Positions 12,104-24,584 of a stretch of 64,000 nucleotides of DNA are shown piece after piece. The position numbers and the translations under genes were made by a program. The notes below the pieces were generated by a model. It searched no databases. It saw nothing but the letters and a program-made list of their open reading frames with translations, and was not told the DNA's origin. The first letter of the stretch is position 1. Each line of letters begins with the position of its first letter. This DNA comes from Pleodorina starrii (Eukaryota > Chlorophyta > Chlorophyceae > Chlamydomonadales > Volvocaceae), in NCBI GenBank assembly GCA_030267565.1, contig BRXU01000003.1, positions 1,534,001-1,598,000 on the forward strand, given 5' to 3'.

Positions 12104-15088
12104 TTTCACACAGCTTGCGGACAGGTGCCCGGATTAGGTCCCGTGAAGGAGGCCGAGCGACGGGCCGGGGGATGGCGAACGAGGAGGCCGGGTCTCAGGT
12201 CAGGTCAGATCTGGACGTGAGGAAAGGGGGGGGGGAAGGGTTGGGAGGGGGCGCGAACATGAATGCGAAGAATGGGAAATCGACTTGGCGTGAACGACTC
12301 TGTCGAACGACTGTGAGCGATTGCACGATGCGACTGAGGGAGTGAGGCGACTGAGTGAGTGAACGAGCGAGCGAGCGGGCGGGCTAGCGAGCGAGGTTGG
12401 TGGCATTGTTTGGGGGGGCCTTGTTTTAGGGGTAGGTGGGGGAGGTGGAGGCGGCAGTGTGGGTTGGAAAGCGGGTTGGAGTCGGAAGGCTCTGCAGGAA
12501 GACCGCGAGGCGGCGGAGGCGACTGCCGCATCCCCCGTTGGTGAGGTCAGAGGCATGGCAGGCGGTGCATCCGTTCTTTTGTTGCAGGTTGGTTTGGGGA
12601 TCCGCGCTCCCCTCCCTTTCCAAAACCATTTCAAATGGGCAGCTCCGGAAGCGTGGGGGTGGGGGCGGGGACGGGGCGAGGGGGGCGGGGACGGGGCTTA
12701 GAGCGGGGTGGGGCGCACATCCCCTCCCCCGCCTCAAGGCGAGTCGAGTCGAGGCGAGGTGGGGCTGGGAGAGGCGCATGCTGCTCAAACGAAGAGATGA
12801 TGCATTACATTACACCAGGTGACATGAGGAGCGGCGGAGCGGACAGACAGGCAGATGGACGGGGAAGTTGTGTTGTTTACCGTAAAAGGGGCAGGCATGC
12901 GCATGCGCACACATAACTCACACATGCGCACGTCCAGCACACACTTGGCTCACGGTCAGGGGTCAGCAACCGGTTGTGCCGACCGACCGCCAACCAACAC
13001 AACTGATGGCGCGCGCCACGGGGGCGCCGGGGGGCCGCCACCACCACCGCCGTGCTGCGGTCACTTTCGGGTTTTAGGAATCGGGGCGGTGCCGTGCGTT
13101 GTTTTCTGACCGCATTTGGGTCGCACATCGCCCCTTTTGCGTGTTTCTATTTACGAGGAGGAAATGCGCCCTGGCGGGTTGCGGCCCTCGTAAGCAAGCC
13201 GCCCGCCAGCTTTTGGGGTGGTGTTGTCCGCGCCCTGAGTTCCTTTATTGCGGGGTCGCTTTTGGGGGGTAGGGTTGGGTGGGTGGTTGCTGTCGCTGCG
13301 GCTGCAGCCTTATAGCTGCTGCCGCCACTGCCGTCACTGCCGGTTGTCACTGCTTAGCCGACACGAGAGCTTGCACGAGAGCTTGGGCCCCTTGTCCCAC
13401 TTTTTAGGGGTGTCGTCCTTTGGGCGGTTCTTCTTTGAATCACCCAGACGGGCTGCCTGTACGGCACTCGTGATCGCCGAGAAGCACCGTATTCAGTTCT
13501 ACTCGCGCCAACTGCCGTGCCTGCGGGCCTCGGACCGCCACAAAAGCGCTGCAGTACCGTACCGGGTACAGGACACGGACCGCAGAGCCCAACGACGGCC
13601 TCAGCACTTGGCTCCGGTGATCCTTTAGCGAGGGTCCACTTTGCGTGTGAATGTTGTATACGGTAATTGGGGGGTGCGGGACCCAATACCCAGAACGACT
13701 ACCCATTCGAGCCGGGGGCCCAGGGTCTCACGATTCGCCAAAAGGTCCCCGATTGAAAGACGGGTTATCGATCAGCTCGTTCTCGCCGTGGACGGCGGCG
13801 GTGCCCCCTGTGGCCCGCGGCGGTGCCATCAACCAGCAGGCCAGCAGCCGGCGGCCCACACATGATTTACGATGCCACCACCCTCGAGGTCGCAGACATG
13901 ATCAGCGAGCACGAAGCGCCCGTGGCAGCCGCGCTGCCGAAATCAGCCGCACAGAACCACAGATGCAGCTGTCGTGCGGCCACGGTAAACCGACAGCATT
14001 CAAGGGAACTGCAGCCCGGTCGGTCAACCTGGGTCCTCTCACAAACCCAGTCGGGGTTGGCTGGGCTAGGATCGTCGATATCACGGGGTCCGCCCATCCG
14101 CACATCCGTGCACCCAATCCATGCTTCTGATTGTGCATGAGATAATGACAAACACACCCGCACTTTGCAGCTGTCCGCCACTCCGCCCACCCAATTCATT
14201 AGTTTATACCATCCACTCATCCATCCATCCATCCTCGAGGCCCATCTTCGCGGGTTTCGTTCGGCGTTTGGCATCTGGCCTGTTGGTTCCATGTTTGGTG
14301 GCGGCTGGGAGGGTGCACGCGCCCTTCATTCGCAGTCTCCGCCATCTGTGCACTGGATAGCCGCCCCACAGCTACCTCACACTGCGCCCTGCCCACAGCA
14401 TCCTCGCATCCAGCAAACGTAAACTACATACGCAATGCAACCCCCCATGGGTCCAGCACCGTACATCGCCCGACAGCCAAGAAGACCGGTGCGCTGCGAC
14501 GATGTGGCCGGACTTGGCGAACCGTGGCGCAGCGTAACGTACCAGCAACGTGGCGGGGCGCGACTTAATGCGGTAGTAATGCGGTATTGCAGCCCAGCCG
14601 ACTGCAGTCGCCATGCCTTGCAGCACTTGGCTGCCTCCCTAGACGAGGGCCCTGCAATGCTGTCTCTAATGCAGTACAGCGAAGGCAGAAGCGAACTTGT
14701 CGAGTCCTGCTCTTATCGGAGCTGCCAAGCACAGCACGAACCACGTCCACGAGCGCAGCACGCGTGCGGCCAGCATGCACAACCTCAAGCCCATGCATGC
14801 CCCCGACCGAACCGAACAAGTCGTACCCAGATGGGATGAGTCACCCCCCGGCGGCACAAAACGGCTGCCTCCGCCCCGCCATCAGACTACGGACGGCTCT
14901 CGCTCTGGAACCCCAGCACACACCCCTCCCCCCTCCCCTAACACACACCGATCATCATGACAGGGTGGGTGGCTGTGTGGCAGCCCTACCGACCCCCGGC
15001 ACCGGACAACACGGTAAGCCGCACCCAACCCACACACGCCCTGCATTACAAGGCAAGTCTGCCGCCGCTGTTCGTTGCCAGGCCCGAG

Positions 15089-17209
15089 CTAGGCCCCTTG
15101 GGCCCCAGGCGACAGCCGCCGCCGCCGCTGCTGCACGCTCAGCCATGCCAGCACCGCCGCGCGGCGCTCCCGGGGCTCCACTTGCGCTCCCCCGGGGCTC
15201 TTCCGGGGCTCCCTTTGCACGGCTATCCTCGCCGACCTCGGGCCCTCCGCCGCCAACTCGACCGCAGCATCCCAGTCCGGTTCGGGGCAGCCCAAGTCCA
15301 GCAGGCACTGCAGCACGGCGACGGAGACCATGCTGCGGATGCAGTCCGCCAGCAGCTTCCCCGGCGGCCCCCAGGGGCAGCCCAGCCCGTGCAGGCAGCG
15401 GAGCATCGCCAGATCACCGTTGAAAGCGGCTCTGCGGTAGGCGCCGCCATCGAGCTGAGGCCGCCAAGGAACATACATCATTGCCGTACATACACACATC
15501 AATGCAGGGATGGGCGGTTGGGCTATCACGGGTGGTGCAACTCCATGCGGCCTCGCAGCCTAGCCCCCCGGCAGCGGAGGTTCCCGAGGCCGCACTTTGG
15601 CAGCTTGGCAGACAGTGACTCTGTCCCGGAAGGTGCACGTGCGAATCTGAACACGGCATCGACACCATGACTAACGTCTCGAGCAGCTCGACGGACGTAC
15701 GACACACGGTGGCCCGGCACACGCGTCTAATGGACCTGCCGAATGACCTGGCTGGGCACAGCGCATGCAAAATGAACCACCGGTGGGCCACAACTGGTGG
15801 GCCACACGCAGCGCATCGTACATGTGGTGGTGACAAACGAGGACGGCGACACCCACCGGGAAGGGGCAGCCCCGCTCCACCAGCCACTCCAGCGCCTCTT
15901 CGCAGCCGCTCTCGGCGCCGTTGGGGATGGCTGTGGGGCCCAAGGCCCAGCCGCGGACGTGAAGCCAGGCCATCAGCTCAAGGTTGCCGCTCGCCGCCGC
16001 GCAGTCGAGCAACCTAGCTGCGTCGTCAGCGGGTGCGACACCCAGGTCCTCCACCGCCCAGGCCACCAGCGGCAGGTGACCCGCCCGAGCCGCCCCTTCC
16101 GCAACAGAACGGGCGTATACGGGAAAGCCGCTGGCGTGCAGGTACTGCAGTACGGCCAGGTGGCCCCGGCGGGCTGCAACCGCCACGTCGGACTGATCGC
16201 CGGTGGGCCGCACCCCCGCTTGCTCTACCAGGAAACGCAGGGCGGCAAGATTGCCGAGAGAGACTGCAGCATCCGCCACCTCCGCCTCCAAGGGGTAGCC
16301 CCGGCCGTGCAGCCACTGCAGACGCGCCACCGCTGCATCGCCGTTACCAGCCCGCATAGCGGACTCGCACGCAATTGCCATGCGGGGGTAGCCCAGCCCC
16401 TCCAGCCACTCCACTTTGGCCTGCCAATCGGGCGTGGTGCTGCCGGCCGCGGCCTCTAGGATGTCAATCCAATCCTCTTCACCAGGCTCCTCATGTATCT
16501 GCTCAAGCTGCTGCTGCAGTTCGCTGCCGTGGTGCCCTTCCATGAGCTGCTGCCACAGCCGCTGCAGCGCCGCCAGGCTCAAGCTCTCCGCTGCGGCCGC
16601 CAACGATGTCCGGCAGACGAGATACGCGCCGTCGTTGGGACGGCCCTGCAACTCCGTCAGCAGCCACTGCATAAGGTCCTCCTGCCCGCCCCAGGCAGCA
16701 CTGCAAACGACGTCCCAGTTGAGGGGGCAGCCGTTAGCCAACATCCACTCGCACACATGCCGATGGCCGGCCTTCGCCGCGGGTAATAGAGAATCACCCC
16801 AGGGGCAGCCGCGGGCACGCAGCATCTTGCACATGTCGAGCTGGCCCGCGGCTGCGGCGGCCTCGAGCAGCTCGCACCGAAGATCAAGACCAGCATTGGC
16901 CAGGGCAACCTCCAGGTTGGCGACGCTGCCGCTTGCCGCCGTCAGGCACAGCAGCTGCAGCCGCTGCTCGTGAGACAACGCGCGAAAAGCGCCCGGGCGG
17001 CCCCAGCGCTCCCGGAACACGTGGATGGGTGACGGAAGCGAGAGCCGCAAGGTCGTGTGAGCTGCGAACTGCTGCGATGTCGTCTTGTCTACCAGTCTTA
17101 ATGTGCTTGCCACTTCGTTAGCTGGCAGATTGCGCGCAACGCACGCCACGATGCCCGGCAGCCAAATGCTGGAGCCGTCTGGAGTACGCAGAGTGACCGA
17201 CTGGGACAT
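15089..17209 (-). CDS. F-box-like/ankyrin-repeat protein, unit 3 (572 aa)
   Basis: Exon 1 17209-15857 (451 codons), intron 15856-15455 (GTGGGT..CTCAG, phase 0), exon 2 15454-15089 (121 codons plus stop). Subtype C N-terminus (MSQSVTLRTPDGS, LVDKTTSQQF). The F-box-like segment and the ankyrin repeats are intact. The Gln-rich central segment is longer than in its neighbours (IHEEPGEEDWIDILEAA). Exon 2 is the longest of the set, because an insertion rich in Arg, Pro and Gly (around REPRKSPGGAQ) precedes the usual Arg-rich end. A TGTAA motif, the usual volvocine poly(A) signal, lies about 40 bases past the stop (complement of 15046-15050); the other copies have TGTAG there. This may be the best-preserved 3' end of the set. 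Confidence 0.85.
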
Positions 17210-18492
17210 TTTGCACCTGTATCAATCACATGTACGCTCAAGGATTCCTGCGCCTGTATGAGATAGCGTAATGCCGAAGTTGGAAGGTGGAAGCGGCCTC
17301 CCGCAAGGCTCGACGTGAGCAGAAGGCCCACAAACTTATCCAAAGAGGTAACCTGGCCATCGATGGGAAAAGCGTCGTTTTCCTACGCTTGATGATGATG
17401 ACGATGATGTTACAAGCTTGCACACCGTCCGCGACACCCCGACACCCCGCCCATATATGAAGCCTCCCTGGAGCGATCTAACCACTTCCTTGCCAACGCG
17501 CCAACGCGCTACTCGCAACGCCAACGTGTGAAATTATTACAATTGAGATACCGATGTTGATTGCAGGTAAGCTCCCGTGAAAAACTATCGTTTGTCATGC
17601 ACAAGCGGCCCGCAAAAGCTTCTTGCCGGGCCGCGTCTATTGCATATCCGTCTATAGCTATACATTTCTTTATCAAAACGTTCTATTAAGCATACAACGG
17701 GAGCTTGTTCTGGTCCGCCATTCAGCGGCTGCTGACTGGCCCGCCACGACGGGTCGACGGCACACCGTCGTCTGTGTCTGAGCATAGTGGGAATAACAGG
17801 GACAGGGCAAGCACCGGACGGAATCCAGACATCAAGTCCGTTACAAAGACGCGGGCGGGTCTGGCGGTCCCCACGCACGCCCCGCTTCGCCGTCGGCGCG
17901 CACGCGCCATGAACCCTCTCTCAGGGAGGCCCGCTCAGCGCTCCCCCCACGCGCCGGTTCGCGTGGGACCTGTCCTAAACCATGCATACACATCATGGCG
18001 CATTCCTTATGAATCCCGTCGCACTAATAGCCCGTCACACTAAGCCAAACCTCCACCCCAGACCCTGGTAAAATGGGGGCTGGAGTCGGTAGAAGTACGG
18101 GTTGCACCTATGCCCTTCAGGGCTGCAGCCACGATGGAAGACCCCCGCGCTCCCTGATGTCCGGACGTCGCGCCCCTATGTGCGTGGCGGCTCAGCCATG
18201 CAAACAAACGCCAGCACATTCACGCTGCACGCGCACGCGCCATAGCGCCATGAACACCCCCTTGGCTACGCAAATCACGCCCTGGACGGCACCAGTCCTA
18301 GACCAGGCTTGTTCAGCGCGATGCAAGGAAGCCCGCCGCACAGGTAGTTTGTTCGGAGTCTGGACTACCGTGCCGTGTCGCATCCCTAAGTTGAAACCCC
18401 TCAAAACGCCAAACGCCTCCATCCCCTCCAAACACCTTCGCCTCGCCTATTAGCGGCCGCCGTGAAGGCTCAGACCACTACTACTCGCGCCA

Positions 18493-18497
18493 TTACA
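18493..18497 (-). terminator. Candidate poly(A) signal TGTAA for the gene at 18613-20299
   Basis: The complement reads TGTAA, the usual volvocine nuclear poly(A) signal, about 115 bases downstream of the stop codon at 18613. It is the first such motif past that stop. A five-base motif is weak evidence by itself. Confidence 0.35.
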
Positions 18498-18612
18498 AGT
18501 CGCACTATAACACGGCAGAAACGCCGTGGGTTACCCTAGTGGCGTCAATACAGTCGTGATTTGTGAAACAACGAAGGGCTCCGGGTGCATGGCCTTTTGA
18601 CAGCCGCCTGTT

Positions 18613-20299
18613 TTACGCGGAGCCCAGCCCCCCTCCGTCTACATCTGGGGTTGGCAGGGCATCCGGCTCGGTCTCAGGCACGTACGTCCCAATCATCGTG
18701 CCGCAGCCCTGCAGCGCCTTGGCTGGTTCCAGCTGCTTTAGGAATGGCGTCAAAAGCAGCGAGGGCAATGGCGACAGGTTGTGGCTCCTGCCGGCTGCCC
18801 CTGTGATAGACGCCGGCGTAAACTGGATGGCCGCACGGACCGCCGCCCAGGTTTCCGTGGTCTGCGGTGTGAGGCCACTGCTGTCGGGCGCCACCGCTGA
18901 ATCGCCGCAGCCGCTGCCGCCGAGCGCCAACGCCGCGCCGCCACCGTCTATCGCTGCTGCTCCGCCTCCGTCGCTGCCATCGGGCGCCGGCCCCATGCCG
19001 CGGCAGCCTGGTGCCGCCAAAACCGAGCGGGACATAGGGCGGACGTCCGCTGGGGCGTGGGAGCCCAGCGGCACCACCGCCGCCGAGCCCTGCGCCGCAC
19101 CCTGGCCCTCCGTCGCTACTGACGCTAAGCTGAAGGAGGCGCGGAAGGCCGCCGCCGCCGCCGCTGCTGCCACCGCACTGGGCGTTCACGCTATGCCGGG
19201 CAGGATGCCTGCCAGGGCCTTTTGCATCGACGCCGCGTCGAAACCACCACTTGTACCCAAGAGTGAGCCTGGGCCGGAGGGGGAGGGCGGTGGCGTCAAG
19301 TCGAGCTGAACGCCGGCCGCCAAGGCGGACTTGTACAGGCCCTCGAGCAGGCCGCTGCACTTCTGCGTAATCTGGTCGGGCGCCAGGCGGCGGGCGTCCG
19401 GGACCTGCGGCACTGGGCCGGGGTCGGCCACACTCGGCGGCAGCGACTGTAGGCGACGCTCCACGGCCCTGGCTCCAGCCATCGCCTGCTCCGAGAAGTC
19501 CCCGCCCAGGAACTGCTGCATGACCATTGAGAAGTCAAGGAAGGCGACGAGGGCGCCGTGCCGCTGCTCGACCCGTTGATGCGCCTGGTAGTCCTCCCGC
19601 TGCGTTAACACGGCCGCAGCTTGCAACCGCTCATCGGCAGCGATGCGCGTCTCATCGACCAGCGTCCGTAGCTGCTTGGCCAAGTCCTCCGCGGCTTGCA
19701 GCAGCGGCTGCAGGACGCTGGTGTTGGTGTGGCACAGCTGCTCCGAGTGGGCGCGCAGGTCCGCCACCTCCTTGTCGACGGCGTTCTTCTGCAGCTCCCC
19801 CTCGTGTTTCCTGCGAATCACGCACGGCGGGTGTGATGAGGCTCAAAGAGAAGCTCGTTTCAGGTCCTAGAAGCCGAAAGCATACCGGTAACCGAGCCTC
19901 TTACCGCACACTAAACACCACAGAAGGCGTCCCTCGGTCTTCTTTCCGCTAAGGATATCCCGATAGCTCCAACCCTTGCGCAAAAGGACCAGCCAATCCC
20001 TTCACAATTTGAGCCTCGACCACGTACCAGTGGCCGTCGCCAGCAGGCGTCGCGAGCTTCGCCGCGGCCGCGCCGTACAGCTCCAGGAAGAGATCGCGGT
20101 ACATCTTATTATGGCCGCCAGTGGACAGCACCGTTACGGCGGACGACATAAGGGCGATGAGCTCCCTCCGCAGCGCAGCGGGCACTTGGTTCTCGTCAAA
20201 GTGCGGCTGCTCCAGGAAGGCGGTGAGCGAATCCGTAATCGTGTGAAGGGTCGAGGGGCGCCGCGCCCGGCCCGGTTCCGGCCGTGCCTGTGTTGGCAT
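18613..20299 (-). CDS. Unrecognised coiled-coil protein, 3-exon model (477 aa)
   Basis: I do not recognise this family. Model: exon 1 20299-19974, intron 19973-19811 (acceptor TTCGCAG, phase 2), exon 2 19810-19257, intron 19256-19167 (phase 1), exon 3 19166-18613. All joins keep frame. Exon 1 encodes a helical segment (TITDSLTAFLEQPHF, MYRDLFLELYGAAAAKL). Exon 2 is strongly heptad-like (KEVADLRAHSEQL, LAKQLRTLVDETRIAADERL), consistent with a coiled coil. Exon 3 is Ala/Gly-rich, then more ordered (TETWAAVRAAIQF, LLLTPFLKQLE). The second intron is only 90 bp and removes an in-frame TGA at 19188-19186. If it is not spliced, the protein ends there at 316 aa. No membrane segment, enzyme motif or transposase signature is visible. 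The frame stays open to 20383, so an upstream start is possible. Confidence 0.6.
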
Positions 20300-20736
20300 G
20301 GAGAAGCGATTAAGGGTCAGGCGTAATGAAATGCGCAGGCAGGCGACCGCGCCAGTATTGTCACTGGCATTACTAACAGGCAATTGGGAGGCGCATGTCT
20401 AGGCAGAGTGCTTGCACGGCATACAAAATGCGCGGCCACGGCTGCACACACGGGACCCGCGCCTGTTGCTGCCCACCTGTCTGTGCCGCGAAGCGGCTCC
20501 CGCCGGCCCCGTTGCCGGCCGCTGCCGCCGGCACGACGTTGCCACCTGCGCACCCGGCCAAAAAAGGCGGTTGTCAGTTAGGGGTGGGGTCTCTGCCGCT
20601 GGAAAAGAAAAGGCGGCACAGCAGCGCAGGTCTGGTGTGTAGGGCAACGGGTGTGACATGCAGGTCACCAATTTGAGCGTCTCGACACAACAGCGTGCTA
20701 AATCACATAAAGCACTTCCAGAAAGCCACTGTCGCT

Positions 20737-20747
20737 ACATATATATA
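20737..20747 (+). promoter_or_regulatory. TATA-like element beside the minisatellite
   Basis: A CATATATATAG stretch lies about 20 bases before an ATG that opens a reading frame through the minisatellite (20756-21499). On the opposite side it is about 440 bases upstream of the minus-strand gene. It could serve the plus strand, the minus strand or neither. Confidence 0.25.
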
Positions 20748-20801
20748 GGGTTTTTGTGCTATGGGCGATGAACGGGGATCTGGGCGGCCCCGGCGACGGC
20801 C

Positions 20802-21443
20802 CCGGCGGCGAGGGACTGGGCGGCGCAGGTGACGGCGGCGAGGGACTGGGCGGCGCAGGTGACGGCGGCGAGGGACTGGGCGGCGCAGGTGACGGCGGGG
20901 AGGGACTGGGCGGCGCAGGTGACGGCGGCGAGGGACTGGGCGGCGCAGGTGACGGCGGCGAGGGACTGGGCGGTGCAGGTGACGGCCGCGAGGGACTGGG
21001 CGGCGCAGGTGACGGCGGGGAGGGACTGGGCGGCGCAGGTGACGGCGGCGAGGGACTGGGCGGCGCAGGTGACGGCCGCGAGGGACTGGGCGGCGCAGGT
21101 GACGGCCGCGAGGGACTGGGCGGCGCAGGTGACGGCCGCGAGGGACTGGGCGGCGCAGGTGACGGCCGCGAGGGACTGGGCGGCGCAGGTGACGGCCGCG
21201 AGGGACTGGGCGGCGCAGGTGACGGCCGCGAGGGACTGGGCGGCGCAGGTGACGGCGGCGAGGGACTGGGCGGCGCAGGTGACGGCCGCGAGGGGCTGGG
21301 CGGCGCAGGTGACGGCGGGGAGGGACTGGGCGGCGCAGGTGACGGCCGCGAGGGACTGGGCGGCGCAGGTGACGGCGGCGAGGGACTGGGCGGCGCAGGT
21401 GACGGCGGGGAGGGACTGGGCGGCGCAGGTGACGGCGGCGAGG
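20802..21443 (+). repeat. 30-bp minisatellite, about 21 copies
   Basis: Perfectly phased 30-bp tandem repeat; read on the plus strand it gives the decapeptide [10 protein letters not shown]. Copies differ mainly at one codon after GGC or GAC: GGC, GGG or CGC variants. The CGC type forms a block in the middle (about 21060-21240), flanked by mixed types. Because 30 is a multiple of 3, several frames stay open on both strands, including a 247-residue plus-strand frame from 20756 to 21499. No independent evidence shows that it is translated. Confidence 0.9.
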
Positions 21444-22486
21444 GGAGACCCAGCGACGGCGGCCTCCGCTCCTGCTACACCAGCGTCAAAGCCCCCTGAG
21501 CCCCGGCTGCCAACACTCATCCGCATCGCGCCCATCAGCGCGTCGGGAAGTGTAGCACCGGCTGCAGGGCACACCAAAGGGGGAACACACCTGCCTCCAT
21601 CTTGCGTGTGTCTTCTGGCCCCTCGGGTTGCGGGCCCCTGGTCCCTTCTGGCGGCGCCGCAGTACGGCCGACTTTCCCCTCTCAAGTGCTGTTGCTCCTC
21701 ATCAGTTTGTGTCTCGCTTTTCCCTGTTTTTTGGTTTGCCCCCGCCGACTCCGGGCCGTTAAGTACGATGTATCTGACTATCCCATCCCTCATCAGTCGG
21801 TCCAGGTGCTGTCCAGGGACCTCTGATCCGGGCTGCCGCTTTAAGGTTGCAATGTTGACCACCTTGCTCCACGTGCGCATTCTTACCCCAAGCCAACCCA
21901 GCCCACCCGCTTTACGTCTGTTCGTGGGCCATCTTGTACGGCCCCCGGGGCCCGTTGCCAATTGGGGAGCCTCGTGGCTAATTTCCCCGTGGTGGCGGTT
22001 TTCTGAGCCTTCCCCCCGCGGGCTGGCTCGTCCCTGTCTGGGTGACTCGTGCTGTCTGGTCTGGATGGGCGCCTCGGCTGCCCTGGTCGCCTCCGGTGCA
22101 GTGCACGGCCAGCTGGCCCGTTGGCTCTACGTTTCTTCAGTCTGGAGCCCACTGTAACAACCCCAATACACCCCCAGTACGTCCCCCTCCCCCCCCCTCA
22201 CACACGCACGAACCTCTAAACGGTCAGCGCCATGGCACCCGCAATGCCAGTGCTTGGGAATCCCGCCGGTGTCCCAAATTCGCCGGCGCCACTGCCGAGT
22301 CTGGACTGTCAAATCGCTTGCTGCGGCTTTCTGAGCTCACCACCTCCCTCACGCTTTTACCTCCCCCTTCTCTTCCTCCATCTGCCAGCGCTCCTCCCCC
22401 TCCGCCTCTGAGGTCCCTCCCTCCCTTCGCGATTTCCGTTCTCCAAACGTCGCCTCAGTTCCATTGCTGCGGTTTCGTACTTTTGC

Positions 22487-22636
22487 CTACCCCTCCCCCT
22501 CCCCTTCCCCGCCCTCATCCTCCTCGTCCAACAGCTGCAGTGTGCGTTCATCCGCAGTGTCAGGCATCGCCAGGAAGGGAGCCAGCAACCCAGCACCGAA
22601 ACCAGCGCCGGCATGAACACCACCACCAGTTGTTGC
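22487..22636 (-). pseudogene. CD36-like gene 3' tail fragment, unit 3
   Basis: Same tail and same truncation point as units 1, 2 and 5. Here the stop codon is TAG (plus-strand CTA at 22487-22489) where other copies have TAA. Confidence 0.8.
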
Positions 22637-24584
22637 TTTCACACAGCTTGCGGGCAGGTGCCCGGATTACCGGTAGGTCCCGTGAAGGAGGCCGAGCGAC
22701 GGGCCGCGGGATGGCGAACGAGGCGGCCGGGTCTCAGGTCAGGTCAGATCTGGACGGGACGTGGGGAGGGGGGGGAATGGGTTGGGAGGGGGTGCGAACG
22801 CGAATGCGAAGGATGGGGAATTAGCTTGGCGTGAACGACTCTGTCGAACGACTGCGAGCGATTGCACGATATGACTGAGCGAGTAAGGCGACTGAGTGAG
22901 GGAACGAGCGAGTGGGCGGGCGAGCGAGGTTGGTGGCATTATTTGGGGGTGGGGGGAGTAGGTGGAGGAGGTGGGGGGCGGCAGTGTGGGTTGAAAAGCG
23001 GGTTGGAGTTGAAAGGCTCTGCAGGCAGACCGCGAGGTCGTGGAGGCAATTGCTGCATCCCCCGTTGGTGAGGTCAGTGGCATGGCAGGCGGCGCATCCG
23101 TTCTTTTGTTGCAGTGTTTGGGGATTCGCGCTCCCCTCCCTTTCCAAAACCACCTCCCGGGTCAGGTCCGAAAGCGCTGGGGCGGGGGTGGGGCTGAGAG
23201 TGGGGACGGGGCTAGCTGAGAGCGGGGCGGGGTGGGGCGCACATCCCCTCTCCCGCCTCAAGGCGAGGTGAGCCGAGGCGAGGTGGGGCTGGGAGGGGTG
23301 CGTGCTGCTCAAACGAAGAGATGACCCATAACATTACACCAGGTGACATGAGGAGCGGCGGACTGACAGACAGGCAGGTAGACGGGGGAGGTACCGTAGC
23401 TGTGTTGTTTAGAAGGGACAGGCATGCGCATGCGCACGCATCCCTGACCCACGCATGCGCCCGTCCCGCACACACATGCTCACACGGTCAGCAACCGGCT
23501 GTGCCGACCGACCGCCAACCATCACAATGGATGGCGGGCGCCACGGTCGCTATCGGAAAGAATGGGGAATTGGCTTGGCGTGAACGACTCTGTCGAACGA
23601 CGGCGAGCAATTGCCTATAACGGCTGAGCGAGTGAGGCGACTGAGTGAGGGAACGAGCGAGCGGGCGGGCGAGCAAGCGAGTTTGGTGGCATTGTTTTGG
23701 GGTGGGGGGAGAAGGTGGAGGAGGTGGGGGGCGGCAGTGTGGGTTGGAAAGCGGGTTGGAGTCAGAACACTATGCGGACCGGCCAGGTCAGAGGCATGGC
23801 AGGCGGCGCATCCGTTCTTTTGTGGCAGGGTTTGGGGGATCCGCGCTCCCGCCTCCCTTTCCTTACCACCCCCCGGGGGCAGCTCCGAAAGCGCGGGGGC
23901 GGGGACGGGGGCGAGGGGGGCGGGGACGGGGCTGAGAGCGGGGCGGGGCGCACATCCCCTCCCCCGCCTCAAGGCGTGGCGAGTCGAGGCGAGGTGGGGC
24001 TGGGAGGGGCGCGTGCTGCTCAAACGAAGAGATGACGCTTAACATCACACCAGGTGACATGAGGAGCGGCGGAGCGGACAGGCAGGCAGACAGACAGGCA
24101 GGTGGACGGGGGAGGTACCGTAGTTGTGTTGTTTAGAAGGGGCAGGCACACGTGCATGCACACGCATCCCTGACCCACGCATGCGCACGTCCCGCACACA
24201 CATGCTCACACGGTCAGCAACCGGCTGTGCCGACCGACCGCCATCACAATGGATGGCGGGCGCCGCGGCGCCGCCGCGCCGCGGTTCCTGTTGTTTTTTG
24301 AGTATCAGTGCAGTGTGGTGCGGTTTGTTGTTTACTGACCATATTTGGGTCGCACATCGCCCCTTTGCGTGTCTCCTATTTATGAGGAGGAAATGCACCC
24401 TGGCGGGTTGCGGCCCTCGTAAGCAAGCCGCACGCCAGCTTCTTGGGTGGTGTTGTTCGCGCCCTGAGTTCCTTTATTGCGGGGTCTCGTGGGGGGAGGG
24501 GTGGGTGGGCGGAAGGCGGGGCGCGTTAGCAGGGGGCCGGGGGGCGGGGGTGGGGGAGTGGGGGCGGGAGCTAGGCAGGGCGGC

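Larger units (their letters stand above)
7144..13283. repeat. Array unit 2 (subtype B)
   Basis: Block A lies at 7144-7839, with the palindrome cluster near 7298-7334. A LINE-derived piece (7840-8302) occupies the place that blocks B and C hold in unit 1. Block D is 8303-9067, the ankyrin gene 9068-11075 and its leader 11076-11300. Shared spacer 11301-13283 contains a CD36-like tail at 11954-12103 and otherwise no gene. The leader begins with the same sequence as in unit 5, which marks the two as subtype B. Confidence 0.85.
17390..21796. other. ~4.4 kb insertion/replacement in the leader of unit 3
   Basis: On the left, similarity to the other units stops after the shared leader motif near 17390, where a TGATGATG run begins. 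On the right it resumes at about 21797, inside the shared sequence around CGGTCCAGG. In between are sequence found in no other unit, one minus-strand gene (18613-20299) and a 30-bp minisatellite. Roughly 170-300 bases of normal unit sequence are missing, so this is a replacement rather than a clean insertion. I see no terminal inverted repeats, LTRs or target-site duplication. 17390-18492 and 21500-21796 hold no gene I can support. Confidence 0.65.

Noticed and set aside
20759..22157. Long open frames through the minisatellite on both strands ([14 protein letters not shown] and [13 protein letters not shown] repeats)
   Set aside because: A 30-bp period keeps several frames open at once, and nothing distinguishes a real one. 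The region is reported as a repeat.
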